A stretch of DNA of 64,000 nt from NCBI RefSeq assembly GCF_015686695.1, contig NZ_JADPMR010000004.1, positions 1,302,001 to 1,366,000 of the forward strand, read 5' to 3'. This DNA is from Vibrio nitrifigilis. Lineage in GTDB: Bacteria > Pseudomonadota > Gammaproteobacteria > Enterobacterales > Vibrionaceae. Positions within the stretch are counted from its first letter, which is position 1. Each line of letters begins with the position of its first letter. The notes under the pieces are model-generated. The model did no database searches. It saw only the letters and a list, made by a program, of their open reading frames with translations, and was not told the origin of the DNA. The position numbers and the translations under genes are program-made. Of this stretch, positions 36,097-45,307 are shown one piece after another.

Positions 36097-37863
36097 ATGG
36101 AATATGATTATCTAGTCATTGTTGGCTATTTCATCCTAATGGTTGGGATTAGCCTTCTATTCAAAAAGATGGCGAGCAAAAGCACCAGCGATTACTTTCG
36201 TGGGGGCGGTAAAATGCTTTGGTGGATGGTGGGTGCAACAGCCTTTATGACCCAATTTTCTGCTTGGACATTTACCGGTGCCGCAGGTAAAGCGTTCAGT
36301 TCAGGTTTTGAAATCTTAGGTGTATTTGTCGGCAACATGGTGGCGTATGCGTTCGCTTTCTTCTACTTCTCTCGTCGCTTCCGTCAAATGCGTGTAGACA
36401 CACCAACTGAAGCTGTTCGTCGTCGCTTTGGTAATGGTAATGAACAGTTCTTCACATGGGTGATTATCCCGCTCAGTGTATTGAATGCCGGGGTTTGGCT
36501 AAACGGTCTTGGTGTGTTTGCCTCTGCGGTATTTAACACCGACATCAACCTCACTATTTGGGTAACAGGTGCCGCAGTACTGCTTGTTTCTTTAATTAGT
36601 GGTGCATGGGGTGTAGTAGCGTCTGACTTTATTCAATCACTGGTTGTCGCCGTTATTTCGATTGCTTGTGCTTGTGTTGCCTTGTTTGTGATTGGCGGCC
36701 CCGTGGAAATCATTGATAAATTCCCTGGCGGCTTCCTTGTCGGCCCAGACATGAATTACCCACTATTAATTGTTGGTTCATTCTTGTTCTTCATCGTTAA
36801 GCAATTGCAAAGTATCAACAACATGCAGGAGTCTTACCGTTTCCTAAACGCTAAAGATTCCAAAAATGCGTCTCGTGCAGCGTTGCTAGCTTTAGGTATG
36901 ATGTTTATCGGTGCGATGATTTGGTTTATCCCACCATGGGCACTACGCATTCTAGATCCAAATGCAGCTATGGCTTATTCCAACTTAGGTAAAAAAGCAG
37001 GCGATGCGGTTTATCTAGTGTTCGCTCGTGACTACATGCCTACAGGTACTGTCGGTCTATTAATGGCTGGTTTATTTGCCGCAACCATGTCATCAATGGA
37101 CTCAGCATTAAACCGTAACTCTGGTATTTTTGTACGTAGCTTCTACGCGCCTATCATGCGCCGTGGTAAAGCTACCGACAAAGAACAGCTACGCATGGGT
37201 ATGATTGCCAGCATCGTAAACGGTATCTTAGTTATCCTATGTGCTCAGTTCTACGTCTCTCTACGCGGTTTAAGCTTGTTTGATTTAATGATGCAAGTTG
37301 CAACACTACTGCAATCACCAATCTTAGTTCCTCTATTCTTAGCTATTTTGATTCGCAAAACACCAAAATGGGCACCATGGGCAACCGTCATCTTTGGTCT
37401 ATGTGTATCTCTAATGGTTGTGAAAGTTTGGACTCCTGATGTTGTTGGTGGTTGGTTTGGTATGGAAAACCTGACAGGTCGTGAGTCTAGCGATTTGAAA
37501 ATCATGACCACTATCTGTGCTCACTTAGTGTTAACTATTGGGTTCTTCTTATGCACCACCTTCTTCTACAAAGAAGAAAAAGATATCTACAAAGAGCAAA
37601 CCTTGGAATTCTTCAAAGATGTCGACACTAAATGTATTGAAGAAGAAGGACAAGATGTGGTTGACCGCCAACAACGTCATAAACTGGGTACTTTGGTAAT
37701 GTGTATGGCTGCTGGTTTGGTATTGATGATATTGATTCCAAACCCATTATGGGGACGTTTACTCTTCTTAGCCTGCTCAGCCGCAGTCTTCATTGTCGGC
37801 TATGCGTTAAAACGCAGCGCGACTGCAGGAACGGTTGAACAAAAACATATTGCAACAAACTGA
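36097..37863 (+). CDS. Sodium/solute symporter (SSS family), probably for pectin oligomers or uronates
   Basis: A 588-residue SSS-family transporter with about 14 membrane segments. Typical blocks are the first segment (YLVIVGYFILMVG), the sodium-site region GATAFMTQFSAWTFTGAAGKAF, and LMAGLFAATMSSMDSALNRNSGIF. It precedes ogl and follows a KdgR-like operator, as TogX-type symporters do in pectin loci of Vibrio and relatives. The likely cargo is unsaturated galacturonate dimers or monomers; this is inferred from position. Confidence 0.85.
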   Translation: MEYDYLVIVGYFILMVGISLLFKKMASKSTSDYFRGGGKMLWWMVGATAFMTQFSAWTFTGAAGKAFSSGFEILGVFVGNMVAYAFAFFYFSRRFRQMRVDTPTEAVRRRFGNGNEQFFTWVIIPLSVLNAGVWLNGLGVFASAVFNTDINLTIWVTGAAVLLVSLISGAWGVVASDFIQSLVVAVISIACACVALFVIGGPVEIIDKFPGGFLVGPDMNYPLLIVGSFLFFIVKQLQSINNMQESYRFLNAKDSKNASRAALLALGMMFIGAMIWFIPPWALRILDPNAAMAYSNLGKKAGDAVYLVFARDYMPTGTVGLLMAGLFAATMSSMDSALNRNSGIFVRSFYAPIMRRGKATDKEQLRMGMIASIVNGILVILCAQFYVSLRGLSLFDLMMQVATLLQSPILVPLFLAILIRKTPKWAPWATVIFGLCVSLMVVKVWTPDVVGGWFGMENLTGRESSDLKIMTTICAHLVLTIGFFLCTTFFYKEEKDIYKEQTLEFFKDVDTKCIEEEGQDVVDRQQRHKLGTLVMCMAAGLVLMILIPNPLWGRLLFLACSAAVFIVGYALKRSATAGTVEQKHIATN

Positions 37864-37874
37864 TAAAAACCATT

Positions 37875-37900
37875 GCCCAAACCTCCAAAGGGTTTGGGCT
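37875..37900 (+). terminator. Hairpin between symporter and ogl
   Basis: Stem GCCCAAACC/GGTTTGGGC without a T-run. It could tune the ratio of the two products or protect the upstream mRNA. Confidence 0.5.
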
Positions 37901-38000
37901 ACTTTAAGCGGTGACTTATTCAAACTCTCTTTAAACCGCTATTAATACTGAACACTACCTATGCGTTGCCACCAGCAGCGCTTTGATGAGGAGACAAATT

Positions 38001-39164
38001 ATGGCCAAGGGTGACGTTGTACAGTTACATTTTGAGACCTTTATCGACAGCGACACACAAGTAAAAGTGACTCGCTTAACCCCTAAAGATGTCATTTGTC
38101 ACCGTAACTATTTTTATCAAAAATGTTTCACTCAAGATGGCAAGCAACTTCTTTTTGCTGGCGATTTTGATGGTAATCGTAACTATTACTTATTGAACTT
38201 AGAGACTCACAAGGCACGCCAACTAACGGAAGGGGAAGGTGATAATACCTTTGGTGGATTTCTTTCAACCAATGAACAATATCTTTTCTATGTCAAAAAT
38301 GGCCTTAACCTTATGAAGGTTGATCTAGAGAACCTTGAAGAGACAGTAATCTATACAGTAGACCCAGAATGGAAGGGTTACGGTACTTGGGTTGCGAATA
38401 CTGACTGCACAAAATTAGTGGGAATTGAAATACTAAAAACGTGCTGGCAGCCACTCTCTGATTGGAAAAAATTCCATGAATTTTACTTTACCAACCCAAC
38501 ATGTCGATTGATTAAAGTAGATATTAATACCGGAAAACTTGATGTTGTTCACCAAGAGGATGCTTGGCTGGGTCACCCTATTTATCGCCCATTTGACGAC
38601 TCTACGATTGGTTTTTGCCACGAAGGCCCGCACGATTTAGTCGATGCGAGAATGTGGTTAACTGACGAGCAAGGTAACAATGTGCGTAAAGTTAAAACCC
38701 ACGCACCAGGTGAATCTTGCACACATGAATTTTGGATTCCAGACGGCAGTGCAATGGCTTATGTTTCTTATTTCAAAGGCCAAGCAAGCCGAGTCATTTA
38801 TAAAGTAAACCCTGATACTTTAGAAAATGAAGAAGTGATGGAAATGCCACCATGTTCTCATCTAATGAGTAATTACGATGGTTCACTGATGGTTGGAGAT
38901 GGCTGTGATACGCCTGTTGATGTGGCAGATAACGATGCTTACAGCATCGAAAATGACCCATTTTTATATGTGCTCAATACCAAAACTAAGCACTATGCAA
39001 AACTTGCCAAACATAATACCTCTTGGGAAGTATTAGATGGTGACAGACAAATCACTCACCCTCACCCTTCATTTACCCCCGATGACTGCGGTGTGTTATT
39101 TACTAGTGATTTTGAAGGTGTCCCTGCGCTTTATATTGCAGAGGTACCACAAGAACTCCGATAG
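38001..39164 (+). CDS. ogl: Oligogalacturonate lyase (PL22)
   Basis: A 387-residue cytoplasmic seven-bladed beta-propeller enzyme. The start ATG at 38001 has GAGGAGACAAATT before it and gives the usual length near 388; the longer frame from 37983 is less likely. Candidate metal and catalytic histidines lie in SCTHEFW, CSHLMSN and ITHPHPSF, the last being the His-x-His manganese pair. It cleaves unsaturated and saturated digalacturonates into 4-deoxy-5-ketouronate, the substrate of the KdgF/DhuI/KduD steps. Confidence 0.95.
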   Translation: MAKGDVVQLHFETFIDSDTQVKVTRLTPKDVICHRNYFYQKCFTQDGKQLLFAGDFDGNRNYYLLNLETHKARQLTEGEGDNTFGGFLSTNEQYLFYVKNGLNLMKVDLENLEETVIYTVDPEWKGYGTWVANTDCTKLVGIEILKTCWQPLSDWKKFHEFYFTNPTCRLIKVDINTGKLDVVHQEDAWLGHPIYRPFDDSTIGFCHEGPHDLVDARMWLTDEQGNNVRKVKTHAPGESCTHEFWIPDGSAMAYVSYFKGQASRVIYKVNPDTLENEEVMEMPPCSHLMSNYDGSLMVGDGCDTPVDVADNDAYSIENDPFLYVLNTKTKHYAKLAKHNTSWEVLDGDRQITHPHPSFTPDDCGVLFTSDFEGVPALYIAEVPQELR

Positions 39165-39184
39165 TACTGTTCAGTCTATCTTTT

Positions 39185-39216
39185 CGCCCTTAGTGACCCG
39201 ACTAAGGGCGCTTTTT
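39185..39216 (+). terminator. Terminator of ogl
   Basis: Stem CGCCCTTAG/CTAAGGGCG with an eight-base loop and a run of five T. Confidence 0.88.
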
Positions 39217-39235
39217 ATCCAAACCGTGTCAATGA

Positions 39236-39514
39236 TTAAGTTCGGTACAATACCTTCACCACATGCCAACCAAATTTAGTTTTTACGAGTTGTGGCTTTA
39301 ATACTTCCCCGTTAAAACACGCTTTATCAAATTGGGGCACCATCTGACCACGACGAAACTCCCCTAAATCTCCTCCTTTTTTACCTGAAGGACATAAGGA
39401 ATATTTTCGCGCGAGAGTTTGAAATTTAGCGCCTTTTTTCAACTGCAGAATAATATCTTCCGCTTGGTTTTTATGTTTCACCAAAATATGCAGTGCTGCC
39501 GCTGTTGATGCCAT
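39236..39514 (-). CDS. ppiC: Parvulin-type peptidyl-prolyl cis-trans isomerase
   Basis: A 92-residue stand-alone rotamase: ALHILVKHKNQAEDII, LARKYSLCPSGKKGGDLGEF, and FGWHVVKVLY at the end. The length and the absence of a signal peptide match PpiC (Par10). It catalyses prolyl isomerisation in the cytoplasm. The GG...A spacing before the ATG at 39514 is GGGGG. It is convergent with ogl. Confidence 0.93.
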   Translation of the reverse strand: MASTAAALHILVKHKNQAEDIILQLKKGAKFQTLARKYSLCPSGKKGGDLGEFRRGQMVPQFDKACFNGEVLKPQLVKTKFGWHVVKVLYRT

Positions 39515-39940
39515 ATCCCCCCCTATTGATGGTCTCGGTTTTTAAAAGCGCGCTAGTCTAACCAAACCAAACCTGAAATGCATCTTTTCGTCATCCTCTT
39601 TCTGTAAATTCAATCCACCAAAATTTATGAAGACAGCTAGACTGTAACTAGGACATGTTGTACTCGCACACATTATTGAGCAATATACATAATGGTTATG
39701 CCCAAATGACTGCAAGATGCAGGGGTCAGCGCCTTGACTAAGCGTAAATACATTCTCGCTAAAACAACAGCTTGAAATCACTTAGGTATATAAAATCGAG
39801 TTATATTGATGCCTTTTAGTCATGTAAAACAAAGAATAACTGACTAAATAACGAAAAAGTCCACTATGACCATTGCCGTAATATGGAATTTCGTTAATAT
39901 AGATGTCAATACGTGTAATCATTAGACAATGAAAGTAGCT
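39515..39940. other. Intergenic region before cheV-like gene
   Basis: It holds repeat copy 5. No gene is supported on either strand. Confidence 0.5.
39696..39790. repeat. Dispersed intergenic repeat, copy 5
   Basis: Left end TTATGCCCAAATGACTGCAA and right end TTGAAATCACTTAGGTATA match the arms of the other copies, with a longer centre. Confidence 0.65.
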
Positions 39941-40873
39941 ATGGCCAAAACGATCAGTAAAGCAAATCAGTCGCAAGGGATGTTAATGTTCACTCTTAAC
40001 ATGCAAAAACAATTGTTTGCGATTGGTACGCTAAAAGTAAGAGAAATTATTCCTTACATGCCAATGACGCAAATTCCTTATTCACATCACGATGTAGTGG
40101 GAACAGTGAATTTTCGAAATATGACAGTGCCCGTCATCGATATGGCAGCGGCTGTAGGCTTTCGTCGTATTGACCCTAGCGAATATAATAATTGCTACCT
40201 TATTGTTACAGATTGCCTAAGAACAGTTGTGGCATTCATGGTAAGAAGTATTGAAAAGATCATCGAATGTAACTGGCGAGAAATAGAGCCCGCACCACAA
40301 ACTGCAGGGAAAAATGTCTTTGTAACCGGCATTACTCGCCATGAAAAGAATATTGTTCAGCTTCTTGACGTGGAACTTTTGTTATCCAAAATTTATCCGC
40401 AATATGAGTCAGTCAAAGTGCCAATGCTAACAGATATTGAGCGAGAGCGGCTACGCGCACTTAACATTCTGCTAGTCGACGATTCATCCATCGCTCGTAA
40501 ACAATTAGCTGATGCATTAGATAGAATTAATATTTCCTATCAAGTCTGTAAAAACGGCATCGAAGCCATTGAGTTGATGCGCCAAGAAGCAGAACAAGGC
40601 CGCGCGATTGATTTGTTAGTCAGCGATATAGAGATGCCAGGTCTTGATGGTTATGAATTGGCATTTGAAGTGCAAAATGAAAATAACCTAAACCACGCTT
40701 ATATTATTCTTCATACCTCTTTATCGAGTGAAATATGTGTTGATCGAGCTCATCAAGTCGGTGCCCATGAAGCGTTAGAAAAATTCAATGCGACAGAGCT
40801 TATCGAAGCCATGCTGCGAGGGGCGAAGAAGCTCGACGATTATAATCGTCAAAAGACCAAAACATTGGCGTAA
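39941..40873 (+). CDS. CheV-like chemotaxis protein (CheW domain plus receiver)
   Basis: About 310 residues from the ATG at 39941; an in-frame ATG at 39929 is also possible. A CheW-like coupling domain at about 15-160 (VREIIPYMPMTQIPYSHHDVVGTVN, NIVQLLDVE) is followed by a receiver domain at about 180-300 with acidic pair VDDSS, phospho-acceptor in SDIEMPGLDG and Lys in LEKF. CheV proteins couple chemoreceptors to CheA and help adaptation. No other chemotaxis genes are near, so it is one of the scattered CheV copies common in vibrios. Confidence 0.88.
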   Translation: MAKTISKANQSQGMLMFTLNMQKQLFAIGTLKVREIIPYMPMTQIPYSHHDVVGTVNFRNMTVPVIDMAAAVGFRRIDPSEYNNCYLIVTDCLRTVVAFMVRSIEKIIECNWREIEPAPQTAGKNVFVTGITRHEKNIVQLLDVELLLSKIYPQYESVKVPMLTDIERERLRALNILLVDDSSIARKQLADALDRINISYQVCKNGIEAIELMRQEAEQGRAIDLLVSDIEMPGLDGYELAFEVQNENNLNHAYIILHTSLSSEICVDRAHQVGAHEALEKFNATELIEAMLRGAKKLDDYNRQKTKTLA

Positions 40874-40899
40874 CCTTACGGCTTTTAAAGCTTTTAACC

Positions 40900-40928
40900 A
40901 ACGCTTTACTCCTGGAGTAAAGCGTTTC
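40900..40928 (+). terminator. Terminator of cheV-like gene
   Basis: Inverted repeat ACGCTTTACTCC/GGAGTAAAGCGT followed by TTCCT. The stem is strong and the T-run short. Confidence 0.7.
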
Positions 40929-40947
40929 CTATATTAGTGTCCATTAG

Positions 40948-41430
40948 CTATTCAAATTCAGTTAACCAATGTGACAATAGCAAGTCTAACTGCTGCTGTT
41001 GATTACTATCCAAACTTGAGATTAATTGTTCCTGCTGATGAACATATTCATCCAAGATTCCACTGACTAAAGCCAATCCTTTCTCTGTGAGTTGAACTTC
41101 AACACTTCTTCTATCTTCAACGCTGTGCTCTCGAGAAATCAACGCTTTCTGTTCTAACTTATCGAGCCGATTTGTCATCGCCCCTGAAGTGAGCATCATA
41201 GACTCCAACAGTAAGGATGGAGTCAGCCGGTAAGGCGCACCTGAACGTTTTAATGTCATCAATACATCAAATTCGCCCATTAATAATCCCTGCTCTTTTA
41301 ACCACTGTGCGACCTGTGTTTCTAAATACTTAGTTAGCCGACGCATGCGACCCAAGATCCCCATGGGTAAAGTATTAAGATTCGGGCATTCCTCTGCCCA
41401 TTGCTGTCTGATGCTATCAATTGCTGCCAT
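40948..41430 (-). CDS. MarR-family regulator
   Basis: A 160-residue MarR protein: winged helix at about 45-120 (LTPSLLLESMMLTSGAMTNRLDKLEQKALI, followed by SVEDRRSVEVQLTEKG). It is divergent from the EamA transporter gene with 116 bases between, where a 9-base inverted repeat lies. This layout suggests it represses the exporter and is released by its substrate, which is unknown. Confidence 0.9.
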   Translation of the reverse strand: MAAIDSIRQQWAEECPNLNTLPMGILGRMRRLTKYLETQVAQWLKEQGLLMGEFDVLMTLKRSGAPYRLTPSLLLESMMLTSGAMTNRLDKLEQKALISREHSVEDRRSVEVQLTEKGLALVSGILDEYVHQQEQLISSLDSNQQQQLDLLLSHWLTEFE

Positions 41431-41508
41431 TAAAAATCCATCACTTAACGTTTATAAAGCCATATTACTTTAACATTAACATTCTTTACAAATGACAATC
41501 CGTTCGTT

Positions 41509-41539
41509 ATCTTTACACAAACTATTTTAATGTAAAGAT
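41509..41539. promoter_or_regulatory. Inverted repeat, candidate MarR operator
   Basis: ATCTTTACA and its complement TGTAAAGAT lie 13 bases apart, centres 22 bases apart, just before the EamA start. A related CTTTACA lies at 41484. Confidence 0.5.
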
Positions 41540-41546
41540 ACTTTAT

Positions 41547-42452
41547 ATGAATATACTACTTGCTATGATTCCCGCTTTCTTTTGGGGAACCACTTATGCC
41601 GTAACTCAATATACATTGCCTGATTGGCCGCCATTGCTGCTTGGTCTGCTTCGAGCATTACCTGCTGGTATTTTGCTATGGATCGTAAAACCAAGCTTAC
41701 CGAGCAAAGACTATATCCCTCGTTTATTGCTGCTTGGAACCATCAATATAGGAGCTTTCTTTTGCTTAATTTTTGTCATGGCACACACTTTACCTGCAAC
41801 AATTTCTGGGGTTGGTATGATGTCAGTTCCGGTGATCGCAATGTTGATTCAATGGGTCATGTATAAACAACACCCCACTGCATCTAAATTACTATGCGGT
41901 TTATTACTGATTGCTTGTGCGTGGCAGCTATTTTCCCCAAGTTCACTTGCGTTAAGTCATACGGGGCTGATTGCTATGGTGACAGCGATTGCATGCATGA
42001 TTAGCGGATCGCTATTAACTAAAAAGCTTGGCACATCCCTTGACTGGTGGAGTGTTCTTAGCTGGCAATTGATATTAGGTGGAACGGTCTTGATTCCTAT
42101 AATCTTTTGGCAAGCCTTACACCAACCACAATCTTATCTCTCGGCCATTCACAATATGAGTTCGATGAATATGTTGGGATTACTTTGGATTTGTATCCTA
42201 AACACAGCATTTGCTTACGGATTATATGTCTGGTTACTGCAGCGCATGTCAGTGGTCGATTTTACATTTGGCGGCATCGCTAATCCCATTGCAGGCATCT
42301 TGTGTGGATATGGATTAATGCATGAAGTGTACGCCCCTTATCAGTATTTACTGATGGGTGCGATGATTATCTTGTCTTTGTTGCCGCAATGGTTAGAGCT
42401 ACGAAAACAAAAACATAGCAATCTACCCCATCATGCGGCAACGAGTCATTAA
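41547..42452 (+). CDS. EamA/DMT-family transporter
   Basis: A 301-residue protein with ten membrane segments and the two EamA repeats (FFWGTTYAVTQYTLPDWPP; FGGIANPIAGILCGY in the second). The DMT family exports amino acids, drugs and other metabolites. It is divergent from the MarR gene and its stop codon overlaps the end of the convergent photolyase-like gene by four bases. Confidence 0.88.
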   Translation: MNILLAMIPAFFWGTTYAVTQYTLPDWPPLLLGLLRALPAGILLWIVKPSLPSKDYIPRLLLLGTINIGAFFCLIFVMAHTLPATISGVGMMSVPVIAMLIQWVMYKQHPTASKLLCGLLLIACAWQLFSPSSLALSHTGLIAMVTAIACMISGSLLTKKLGTSLDWWSVLSWQLILGGTVLIPIIFWQALHQPQSYLSAIHNMSSMNMLGLLWICILNTAFAYGLYVWLLQRMSVVDFTFGGIANPIAGILCGYGLMHEVYAPYQYLLMGAMIILSLLPQWLELRKQKHSNLPHHAATSH

Positions 42453-43999
42453 AGAGATTCAATATGAATCAGATGGTTTTGAGCAGTATCTAATATCGCT
42501 TGCTGCTGCTCAGCAGCCATTTTGTCCCACACGCTGTACATCATTTTTAAACGGTGATTATTCGCCAAATGTCCTCGATGCAAAGAGAGAAAAGCCCAAT
42601 ACAAGGAGTTAAATGGGCAAGCCTTTGCACCCAACTTTTCTTTCACTTGGTAATGGCATGTTCGGCAATAGTCACTCATTTTATTGATATAAGCTCCGCT
42701 GGCGATATAGGGTTTTGTCGCAACAATACCGCCATCAGCAAATAGAGCCATTCCCCTTGTATTAGGCATCTCAACCCATTCAATGGCATCAATATATATT
42801 CCCAAATACCAAGCATCGACTTCATCAGGCGAGATACCCGCTAATAACGCAAAGTTTCCTGTTACCATCAAACGTTGAATATGGTGAGCATAAGCCTGTG
42901 TCAGTGATTGAGATATCGCTTGTGCCACACAATTCATTTTTGTATCCCCACTCCAAAAATAATGAGGCAACGAACGCTTGGCATTAAGTTGGTTATATTG
43001 CTGATAATTGGGCATATTGGCCCAGTAAACGCCCCTTACATATTCGCGCCAACCCAAAATCTGTCTCACAAACCCTTCAACTTGTGCCAAGGTGATGGTC
43101 TTTTTATTCTGCTCGTAATAGTCAATAACAGTAGTCACTACTTCACGAGGTGAGAGTAGTTTAGTATTCAGTGCGAAGGAGATTCGACTATGATAGAGCG
43201 ACCATTTAGAGGTTATTTGATCGGTCATCGCATCTTGAAATCGGCCAAAATTCACGAGGCAATACTCGCAAAAAAAAGCCAACAGATTAAGTGTTTGAGC
43301 TCGATTAATACTCCATAGTAAGTGTGTTCCAACATGACCAAATGTCACCACATTATGTCGATTCAATCGCTCGATCACCTCGCTAACATTATTATCAAAA
43401 CAGAGTGGTGAGGGCACAGCATCAAGGTCTGACTTCTTTAAGGAATGACGATTATCACTATCATAATTCCATTGTCCGCCCATAGGCTGACTTGAATCGG
43501 TCATTAGTACGTTGAACCTTTTGCGCATTTTGCGATAGAAATTTTCCATCAGCACATGTTTACCCGCGGTAAAATAGTCAGAAATTTCGTCAAATGGTAG
43601 GAAAAAATGGCCGGTATCGTATTCGATGATTTGTACTTCTAAGGGATCAAGAGCCCGTAATTGTGTTAGCAAACGATGTTCATCAGGCCGTTGATAATGA
43701 AACTCTTCACATTGGTAGCGTCGCCATAGGTCTTCTAGCAGATCAGGTAAATCTTGGAATTGTGCAGTATCATCTAACGTTAGATGCAATACCTGATGAC
43801 CCTCTTCACTTAACTGATGCGCAAATGATTCCATTGCCATGAAAAATGCACACACTTTTTGAATATGGTGCTTAACATAACGAGTTTCTTGATGGAGCTC
43901 GGCTATCACATACAAGACATCAGGCTCAACACGTTGAAACCATGCATGATTTATATTCAATTGATCCCCTAAAACCAATCTTATAGCCCTGTATTGCAT
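42449..43999 (-). CDS. Cryptochrome/photolyase-related protein with iron-sulfur cluster (FeS-BCP group)
   Basis: About 516 residues from the ATG at 43999, which has AGGAGA six bases upstream; the frame opens at 44005 with a TTG. The N-terminal DPRP-type Rossmann domain starts AIRLVLGDQLNINHAWF, and the FAD domain is helical. Cysteines fit the 4Fe-4S pattern of Agrobacterium PhrB: one in MNCVAQ and CxxC-x12-C in the segment around CRTCHYQV and KACPFNSLYW. PhrB-like enzymes repair (6-4) photoproducts or act as photoreceptors. Confidence 0.92.
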   Translation of the reverse strand: MQYRAIRLVLGDQLNINHAWFQRVEPDVLYVIAELHQETRYVKHHIQKVCAFFMAMESFAHQLSEEGHQVLHLTLDDTAQFQDLPDLLEDLWRRYQCEEFHYQRPDEHRLLTQLRALDPLEVQIIEYDTGHFFLPFDEISDYFTAGKHVLMENFYRKMRKRFNVLMTDSSQPMGGQWNYDSDNRHSLKKSDLDAVPSPLCFDNNVSEVIERLNRHNVVTFGHVGTHLLWSINRAQTLNLLAFFCEYCLVNFGRFQDAMTDQITSKWSLYHSRISFALNTKLLSPREVVTTVIDYYEQNKKTITLAQVEGFVRQILGWREYVRGVYWANMPNYQQYNQLNAKRSLPHYFWSGDTKMNCVAQAISQSLTQAYAHHIQRLMVTGNFALLAGISPDEVDAWYLGIYIDAIEWVEMPNTRGMALFADGGIVATKPYIASGAYINKMSDYCRTCHYQVKEKLGAKACPFNSLYWAFLSLHRGHLANNHRLKMMYSVWDKMAAEQQQAILDTAQNHLIHIESL

Positions 44000-44202
44000 A
44001 TACAATCTCCTATTTTAACTGTCTCAAATACGTTACTCCTTCGGTTAAAGATCACTTAGGGAGGAGGATACTGTAACCAAGACTGTTATAATTATCAGAT
44101 AGCCAGCGCTCGGTGCTTGCTACTTATGCTTACCCAGTAAAGGGTAACTCAATTTGATTGTTGTGCCCCATTGATGCCGCACAACCCTGCTCTAAGTGAC
44201 TT

Positions 44203-45216
44203 ATGACTGACGAATTTAAAAAATCGACAGATAACCTCAAAAAAGCGGTTCCGCTGATGATGAAAAACCAAGTAGCGACGACTCCCGCTAATTACGCGCT
44301 TTGGTATACGTATGTCGATAATACATTTCCCGAAATGAACCAGCAGATAGATGATATCGTGCAACAAAACGGCCTTTGTCCACCATCAACTAACGATCAA
44401 CTTTATCAGCAATTTATCGCATCAAAGGCTGAAACAAGCATTAATGATTTAAAGACCAACTTAGAAGTTTTGGTTGGTGAGATAAGTAGCTCCATGACGG
44501 ACACATTGACCGATACCAGCCTATTTTCATCACTGATTGATAAAAGCTTTTCCGATTTGGAACGCGTAGAAAGAGATAGCTTATCGCTTGATGAAGTCAT
44601 GTCGATTATCCGTAAGCTGATTGCCGACTCTCGGGAAATTCGTCATTCAACGACGTTTTTACACAATCAATTAAATACCGCAACAAATGAGATAACCCGC
44701 TTAAAAAATCAGCTGGCAGAAGTACAAAAAGATGCCTTATTTGATAGTCTCACGTCTCTTTACAATCGGCGCGCCTTTGACCGAGATATACACGCCTTAT
44801 TTAGTGTAGAACAGCCATTTAGCCTCATTGTGGCTGATATTGACCACTTTAAGTCGCTCAACGACACCTATGGGCATTTATTTGGCGATGCTGTCATCAG
44901 ATCTATTTCAAAGCGTATGCAAAATGGCTGCCGAGAAGGCATCACTGCCTACCGGTTTGGCGGGGAAGAGTTTGTTCTTTTAGTGCCACAAAAATCATTG
45001 AGAATTGGCCGTCAGTTTGCAGAAAGCCTACGCCGCTCAATCGAAAAATTATCCATCAAAGATCGTCGCTCAGGCCAGCAAGTCAGTAATGTAACCGTCT
45101 CCTTTGGTGTCGCTGAACGGGTAGAATCTGACACGGCAGTATCACTGTTAGAACGTGCGGACAAAATGCTTTACGATGCGAAGAAATTAGGTCGAAACCG
45201 TGTCATGCCTCTTTGA
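44203..45216 (+). CDS. GGDEF diguanylate cyclase
   Basis: A 337-residue cytoplasmic protein: an N-terminal helical region of about 170 residues with a DGC-type start (SLKKAVPLMMKNQVATTPANYALWY-like), and a C-terminal GGDEF domain at 175-337. The active motif is GGEEF (YRFGGEEFVLL), so it should make cyclic-di-GMP. The inhibitory RxxD site five residues before it reads REGI, so product inhibition at that site is probably lost. No membrane segment is present. Confidence 0.92.
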   Translation: MTDEFKKSTDNLKKAVPLMMKNQVATTPANYALWYTYVDNTFPEMNQQIDDIVQQNGLCPPSTNDQLYQQFIASKAETSINDLKTNLEVLVGEISSSMTDTLTDTSLFSSLIDKSFSDLERVERDSLSLDEVMSIIRKLIADSREIRHSTTFLHNQLNTATNEITRLKNQLAEVQKDALFDSLTSLYNRRAFDRDIHALFSVEQPFSLIVADIDHFKSLNDTYGHLFGDAVIRSISKRMQNGCREGITAYRFGGEEFVLLVPQKSLRIGRQFAESLRRSIEKLSIKDRRSGQQVSNVTVSFGVAERVESDTAVSLLERADKMLYDAKKLGRNRVMPL

Positions 45217-45307
45217 GTGCAGCACGAGCAGGCAATAATAAAGACGCTTGCCGCACACAGGGGCAGCAAGCACCATCAAATTCATCGTTTTTACAAAGAG
45301 CAATAGG

